A DNA stretch of 64,000 nucleotides from an uncultured Collinsella sp. (GTDB lineage: Bacteria > Actinomycetota > Coriobacteriia > Coriobacteriales > Coriobacteriaceae). The position numbers were made by a program, and so were the translations under genes. The stretch covers positions 1 through 64,000 of the forward strand of contig CAUCQW010000009.1 in assembly GCA_958445065.1 (NCBI GenBank), written 5' to 3'. The stretch's first letter is position 1. Each line of letters starts with the position of its first letter. This document shows, one piece after another, positions 59,836 through 64,000 of the stretch. A model generated the notes under the pieces. That model saw nothing but the letters and a program-made list of their open reading frames with translations. It was not told where the DNA came from and searched no databases.

Positions 59836-61512
59836 TTAGGCGAGCTCAGCGGTACCCAGATCGGCGTGCTTCTGCGGATCGACATAGAGGTGCTTAATGC
59901 GATCGGAGCCGGCGATGGTGTGCGTGTAGAACATAATCGGGATGACCGGGCAGTCGGCAGCGACCATTGCGTCGGCCTCCTGCATCTTAGCGACGCGCTC
60001 CTCGTCGTCAACAATAGTACGAGCCTCGTCGACCTTGGCGTCGAACTCGGGGTTGTTGTAACCGGAGCGGTTGTCGCCACCGAGGGAGTCGGAGTGGAAC
60101 AGCGGATACAGGAAGTTGTCCATGATCGGGTAGTCGGCAATCCAACCCAGACGACCGAACTGATAGTTAAAGTTCTGATACTGCTCGAGCAGGGCAGACC
60201 ACTCAGGGGTATCGGAGACAGCGGTAACGCCAACCTTGGCGAGGTCACCGATGATGGACTCCATGATCTCCTTGTGACCGCCGTCCTGGTTGTAGGACAG
60301 GGTCACGCTAATGCCACGATCCCCGTTAGCGCCAGCGGGAGCAACCTTGTCGAGGTACTCGTTGGCCTTGTCGACATCGTAGGCGCAGAACTCCCATGCG
60401 CCCTCCTTGTAGCCATCGATGCCCGGAGGAACAATGCCGTCGGCAGGAGTACGGGTACCCTTGAAGATGGTCTTGCAGATGGCCTCACGGTTGATGGCCA
60501 GGGAGATACCCCTGCGCAGGTCGGCGTTGCTGAACGGCTCGGCCGTGGTGTTGCAGGTCAGATAGTACGTGGAAGGCTCGGCGCCGAGCAGCATGCGCTC
60601 GCCGTCACCCATGGTGTAGCCGTCCTTGGACACGCCGCGATCCTTCTTGGCGGCGTCGATCTGAGCGACGGGAACGTCGCAGACATCGAGGTTACCGGCC
60701 TGGAACTCCTTGTAGGCGGTCTCCATGTCCTTGATGACCTGGAAGTGGATGCCATCGATCTTGGCCTTGTCGCCATAGTAATCGTCGAACTTCTTGACGT
60801 TGATCTCCTGGCCATCCTCCCACTTGCCGTCCATCATGAACGGGCCGTTACCGACCGGGGCGAGGTAGAAGCTCTTGACATCGGACTCGGCGCACTCGGG
60901 AACCGGGGCCAGAGCCGGGTGAGAGGCGACGAAGGGGAAGTCGGCGTAAGCGGAAGCCAGCTTGACGACGAGGGTCTCATCGTCGGGGCAGGTAACACCG
61001 CTGAGCTCGGTAGCGTTACCGGCAAGCAGATCGTCATAGCCCTCGACCATGGAAAGGTGATAGGAGACCTCGGAAGGGCCGTACTCGGTAGCGACAGCCG
61101 ACTTGGTGTTGACCAGACGCTCCCAACCGAGCTTGAAGGACTTGGAGGTAACGTCGTCACCGTTGTGGAACTTGGCCTTCTTGATCTTGAAGGTGAACTC
61201 GGTGGCGTCGTCGTTGGCCTCGAAGGACTCGCAAGCCAGCGGAACGATCTCGCCCTTCTCGGCGTCATAAGAGGTCAGAGCATCAAAGAGCTGGTACTCG
61301 ACCTGAGTGCCCTGGTCCTCCTGGACATTGTAGGGGTCGATGCAGACCGGGTTGTTGATGTAGAAGTTCAGCTTCGAACCGGACTCAGAACCGGAAGCGT
61401 CGCCGCCCTTCTTGCCGCATGCGGCAAGAAAAGCCATGGAGCTCGCAGCAAGGGTGCCGCCGACAAAGGCGCGACGACCCATAACGGGCTGGTGGAACAT
61501 AGAATCAGCCAT
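59836..61512 (-). CDS. oppA: Oligopeptide-binding lipoprotein OppA
   Basis: A 558-residue family 5 solute-binding protein. The N-terminus MADSMFHQPVMGRRAFVGGT carries a twin-Arg-less but Arg-rich signal with the lipobox region MAFLAACGKKG, so it is membrane-anchored. The core begins KLNFYINNPVCIDPYNVQED and has the ADLRRGISLAINREAICKTI and GWIADYPIMDNFLYPLFHSD blocks of peptide-binding proteins. The ATG at 61512 has AAGGAGG upstream; an extension to 61560 lacks one. It is the first gene of the opp operon. Confidence 0.92.
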   Translation of the reverse strand: MADSMFHQPVMGRRAFVGGTLAASSMAFLAACGKKGGDASGSESGSKLNFYINNPVCIDPYNVQEDQGTQVEYQLFDALTSYDAEKGEIVPLACESFEANDDATEFTFKIKKAKFHNGDDVTSKSFKLGWERLVNTKSAVATEYGPSEVSYHLSMVEGYDDLLAGNATELSGVTCPDDETLVVKLASAYADFPFVASHPALAPVPECAESDVKSFYLAPVGNGPFMMDGKWEDGQEINVKKFDDYYGDKAKIDGIHFQVIKDMETAYKEFQAGNLDVCDVPVAQIDAAKKDRGVSKDGYTMGDGERMLLGAEPSTYYLTCNTTAEPFSNADLRRGISLAINREAICKTIFKGTRTPADGIVPPGIDGYKEGAWEFCAYDVDKANEYLDKVAPAGANGDRGISVTLSYNQDGGHKEIMESIIGDLAKVGVTAVSDTPEWSALLEQYQNFNYQFGRLGWIADYPIMDNFLYPLFHSDSLGGDNRSGYNNPEFDAKVDEARTIVDDEERVAKMQEADAMVAADCPVIPIMFYTHTIAGSDRIKHLYVDPQKHADLGTAELA

Positions 61513-61754
61513 GCCATCCTCCTTATGAGATAGGACAAAGAAATGTTCAGTCGGACACATGTCGAGACAATCCGATCCGAACCATCAAAACGCCGCCCGT
61601 TGCTATGGCTGGTTATGCACAACGAACCAACGTTTCTCAATACAGTAGCGCATTTTATGCACGATTTGGGGCTAATTCCGGTCAACGGTCGAGAATTTCT
61701 TTAGTTGGGCGAAGTATGTGGGGATATTTTGGCTCTGTTACAAATATGTAAACA

Positions 61755-61784
61755 AAAAGGGTCCCGCACTTGCGGAACCCTTTT
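61755..61784 (-). terminator. Terminator of secG
   Basis: AAAAGGGTCCCGCA pairs with TGCGGAACCCTTTT (one mismatch), giving CCCTTTTTG on the minus strand. Confidence 0.9.
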
Positions 61785-61806
61785 CAAGTATTTATGTGGC
61801 TCGTGC

Positions 61807-62061
61807 TTAGTAGCCGACGATACCCTGCGGGAAGAAGAACATGCACAGGACGACACACACGGCAAAAACGACGGCCATAATTACCGTCAGGCGATCGAGG
61901 TTCTGCTCCATGACGCCCGTGGCAGAGCTGGAGTTATACAGCGAGCTAGCGATCATATCCGAAACGCCGGTGCCCTTACCGGAGTGCATCAGGACGAGAA
62001 TCGTCAGCGCCACGGCAGAGACAGCCCAAACGACAAACAGAAGAATCTGAAACGGACCCAT
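61807..62061 (-). CDS. secG: Preprotein translocase subunit SecG
   Basis: An 84-residue membrane protein with two helices (QILLFVVWAVSAVALTILVL and LTVIMAVVFAVCVVLCMFFF) and the conserved cytoplasmic loop HSGKGTGVSDMIASS of SecG. It assists SecYE in protein export. The ATG has AAGGAG upstream. It follows gpmI on the same strand but behind that gene's terminator. A gpmI/tpiA-secG order is common in Gram-positives. Confidence 0.93.
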   Translation of the reverse strand: MGPFQILLFVVWAVSAVALTILVLMHSGKGTGVSDMIASSLYNSSSATGVMEQNLDRLTVIMAVVFAVCVVLCMFFFPQGIVGY

Positions 62062-62168
62062 AGATAAGCTCCTTAATAGAACAATTCAAACTCCAGTACT
62101 GTACCACAACCCCCAGCACTCCCCCATCAGCCATTTGGTGACGAGGTAGAAATAGCGCAAAAAAAGAG

Positions 62169-62192
62169 GGTTGTCCGGTTGTGGACAACCCC
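62169..62192 (-). terminator. Terminator of gpmI
   Basis: GGGTTGTCC pairs perfectly with GGACAACCC; the minus strand continues TCTTTTTTT. Confidence 0.92.
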
Positions 62193-62220
62193 CTTACTAG
62201 AAAACGGTATTTGTTTTCTA

Positions 62221-63774
62221 TTAGGCCTCGGTGGCGAGTACGCGACCCGTCATCTCGGCGGAAGGCTCAATACCAGCCATGGTGAGCATGGTCGGAGCGA
62301 TATCGGAAAGACGGCCGTCCTCGATACCGGTGAGCTGTGCCTTCTCATCAACGATGATGAACGGCACGCGGTTGGTGGTGTGAGCCGTGAACGGATGCTT
62401 GGAACCGTCGGAAGCAACGTCAAACATGTGATCGGCGTTGCCGTGATCGGCGGTAATCAGCGCAAAGCCGCCCTTAGCGAGAATCGCCGGGACAACCTTG
62501 GACAGGGCATCGTCAACAGCCTCGACGGCCTTAACGGCGGCGTCGAAGACACCGGTGTGACCAACCATGTCGCAGTTTGCGAAGTTCACGATGTAGAAAT
62601 CAGCGCGATCCTCGTTGATGGCGGCGACAAGCTTCTCGGTAACCTCGGGAGCGCTCATCTCAGGTTGCAGGTCGTAGGTAGCGACCTTGGGAGAAGCGAC
62701 GAGCACGCGCTCCTCGCCCTCCTTGGGCTCCTCGATGCCGCCGTTGAGGAAGAACGTCACGTGGGCGTACTTCTCGGTCTCGGCGGTGTGCAGCTGCTTC
62801 AGGCCATTGGCGGCGATAACGTCGGCCAGAACGTTCTCGGGGAACGTCTTGGGGAAGGCGACCTCGACGTCAAACGTCGGGTCGTACTCGGTCATCGTCA
62901 CAAAGTGCGAAAGCTTGATCTGCTCGCGCTCAAAGCCGTCGAACTCCTTGTCCGTGAACACGCGAGTCATCTGACGAGCGCGGTCGGGACGGAAGTTGAA
63001 GAAGATGGCCGCGTCGCCCTCGTGGATGCCCTCGTTGTGGGCAGCGAAGGGCTCGACGAACTCGTCGCCGCGCGGATCCTTCTCGTAGTAGGCCTTGATA
63101 CCGGCAACAGGGTCGGTATCGGCATCGGATGCGTTGACCATGACGTCGTAGGCGCGCTGGATGCGCTCCCAACGGTTGTCGCGGTCCATGGCCCAATAAC
63201 GGCCCGAGACGGTGGCAACGCGAGCGTCGCAACCGGTCTCCTCGGAGATCTTAGCCAGGAAGGCGCAGAACTCACTCATGTAACCGGCACCGGACTGCGG
63301 GTCAACGTCGCGACCATCCATGAAGGCGTGGACGCGAACGGTCTTGACACCGTGCTCGGCAGCCATCTTGACCAGAGCCTCGACGTGGCTCATATGAGAA
63401 TGAACACCGCCAGGGCTCATAAGGCCCATGAGGTGGAGAGTCTTGCCGTCAGCCTTGACGTCGTCCATAGCCTTGACGAAGACCTCGTTCTTGGCGATGG
63501 AGCCGTCCTTGATGGCATTGTTGATGCGCGAAAGCTCCTGGAACACGATGCGGCCGGCACCGATGTTGAGGTGACCCACCTCGGAGTTGCCCATCTGGCC
63601 ATCGGGAAGACCCACGTCCTCGCCCGAAGCGCCGAGCGTGGTGTGGGGGTACTTCTCGTACAGGCTATCGAGGAAGGGCGTCTTGGCAGCGGCGACGGCG
63701 TTCTCGCCATCGGCCGGAGCCAGGCCGCAACCATCCATGATGATCAGGAGTGCAGGAAGATGACGCTGTGCCAT
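62221..63774 (-). CDS. gpmI: 2,3-bisphosphoglycerate-independent phosphoglycerate mutase
   Basis: A 517-residue cofactor-independent mutase interconverting 3- and 2-phosphoglycerate. LLIIMDGCGLAPADGENAVA holds the first metal Asp, GQMGNSEVGHLNIGAGR the phosphorylated Ser, and ALITADHGNADHMFD with VGHTGVFDAAVKAVE the remaining metal His/Asp. The DxDGxG motif reads DGCGL. The ATG lies 5 bases after the tpiA stop with AGGA upstream, so both glycolytic genes are coupled. Confidence 0.96.
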   Translation of the reverse strand: MAQRHLPALLIIMDGCGLAPADGENAVAAAKTPFLDSLYEKYPHTTLGASGEDVGLPDGQMGNSEVGHLNIGAGRIVFQELSRINNAIKDGSIAKNEVFVKAMDDVKADGKTLHLMGLMSPGGVHSHMSHVEALVKMAAEHGVKTVRVHAFMDGRDVDPQSGAGYMSEFCAFLAKISEETGCDARVATVSGRYWAMDRDNRWERIQRAYDVMVNASDADTDPVAGIKAYYEKDPRGDEFVEPFAAHNEGIHEGDAAIFFNFRPDRARQMTRVFTDKEFDGFEREQIKLSHFVTMTEYDPTFDVEVAFPKTFPENVLADVIAANGLKQLHTAETEKYAHVTFFLNGGIEEPKEGEERVLVASPKVATYDLQPEMSAPEVTEKLVAAINEDRADFYIVNFANCDMVGHTGVFDAAVKAVEAVDDALSKVVPAILAKGGFALITADHGNADHMFDVASDGSKHPFTAHTTNRVPFIIVDEKAQLTGIEDGRLSDIAPTMLTMAGIEPSAEMTGRVLATEA

Positions 63775-63779
63775 ATGTC

Positions 63780-64000
63780 CTACTCGCCTGCCTTGACGAC
63801 CATAGAGGCGAAGTCGGCAGCCTTGAGCGAAGCGCCGCCCACGAGGGCGCCGTCGACGTCGGGCTTGGCGACGAGCTCGGCGATGTTGCCGGGCTTGGCA
63901 GAGCCACCATAGAGAACGCGGATGCCGTCGGCGAGCTCCTCACCGAACATCTCCTTGAGGGTCTCACGGATAGCGCCGCAGACCTCCTGAGCGTCCTCGG
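63780..64000 (-). CDS. tpiA: Triosephosphate isomerase, C-terminal part (runs off the window)
   Basis: The last 73 codons of a gene whose start lies beyond the right edge. [20 protein letters not shown] and [20 protein letters not shown] are the phosphate-binding C-terminal strands of triosephosphate isomerase, which interconverts dihydroxyacetone phosphate and glyceraldehyde 3-phosphate. It precedes gpmI in a glycolytic operon. Confidence 0.95.
   Translation of the reverse strand, partial: EDAQEVCGAIRETLKEMFGEELADGIRVLYGGSAKPGNIAELVAKPDVDGALVGGASLKAADFASMVVKAGE

Noticed and set aside
59866..61533. A 555-codon open frame opposite oppA
   Set aside because: Antisense shadow of a well-supported gene; low-complexity Val/Gly/Leu-rich translation.
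62179..63912. A 577-codon open frame opposite gpmI
   Set aside because: Antisense shadow crossing the gpmI/tpiA junction; not protein-like.

Overview
The window is a gene-dense stretch of bacterial chromosome, GC-rich and with most genes on the minus strand. The gene set fits a strictly anaerobic Actinobacterium of class Coriobacteriia, most likely a gut Collinsella. The pointers are class III ribonucleotide reductase (nrdD/nrdG), flavodoxin with a DUF3793 protein, a ureE-like/slyD pair without urease, a sorting motif of the LPxAG type, and actinobacterial-style short leader control. The genus is an inference from recall of gene order and style, not from a search. I saw no insertion sequence, rRNA operon or CRISPR array.

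Layout. 111-9131: an Amadori-product (fructoselysine-type) operon with GntR regulator, YfcC-type transporter, two metal-dependent hydrolases, FrlC-, FrlB- and FrlD-like enzymes, a second PfkB kinase and a YjbQ protein, read leftwards from a promoter near 8250. 9243-11672: two HAD phosphatases and deoC. 11673-15297: a gene-poor gap with an orphan tRNA-type promoter, then a plus-strand trio of an unknown protein, a ClpP-like protease and a membrane-segment-less VirD4/TraG-like ATPase. 15439-20016: pgi, half an iron-alcohol-dehydrogenase, and a LexA-boxed Y-family polymerase with its YolD partner. 20013-24541: a wall-anchored surface protein and a metal block (HMA copper protein, DUF3793, flavodoxin). 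24659-27763: an amino acid ABC transporter. 27911-32940: endonuclease IV, two oxidoreductases, a cyclase remnant and a PanE-like reductase. 33127-36699: a secreted protein, metY behind a cysteine-codon leader peptide, and LysR. 36799-45595: RNase H, oxidoreductase, acylphosphatase, Fur, HAD, ureE-like/slyD, dipeptidase, metallopeptidase, folB, HD protein, folE, nrdG. 46022-48244: nrdD under NrdR boxes. 48881-54976: six tRNAs, a GH13 alpha-glucosidase and a partner-switching pair (SpoIIE phosphatase plus STAS-HATPase fusion). 55569-61512: an oligopeptide transporter operon. 61807-64000: secG, gpmI and the end of tpiA.

Main points for follow-up. (1) The ClpP/VirD4-like/unknown operon next to a tRNA-promoter scar is the best candidate for an undescribed system. 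(2) Several intergenic gaps between 45.6 and 55.6 kb hold very long nested hairpins whose arms differ between copies yet remain almost perfectly self-complementary. (3) A matched pair of palindromic repeats precedes nfo and a Gfo/Idh gene. (4) Well-formed regulatory sites are visible: tandem LexA boxes, two NrdR boxes, a CsoR-like palindrome, and a 17-residue leader peptide before metY.
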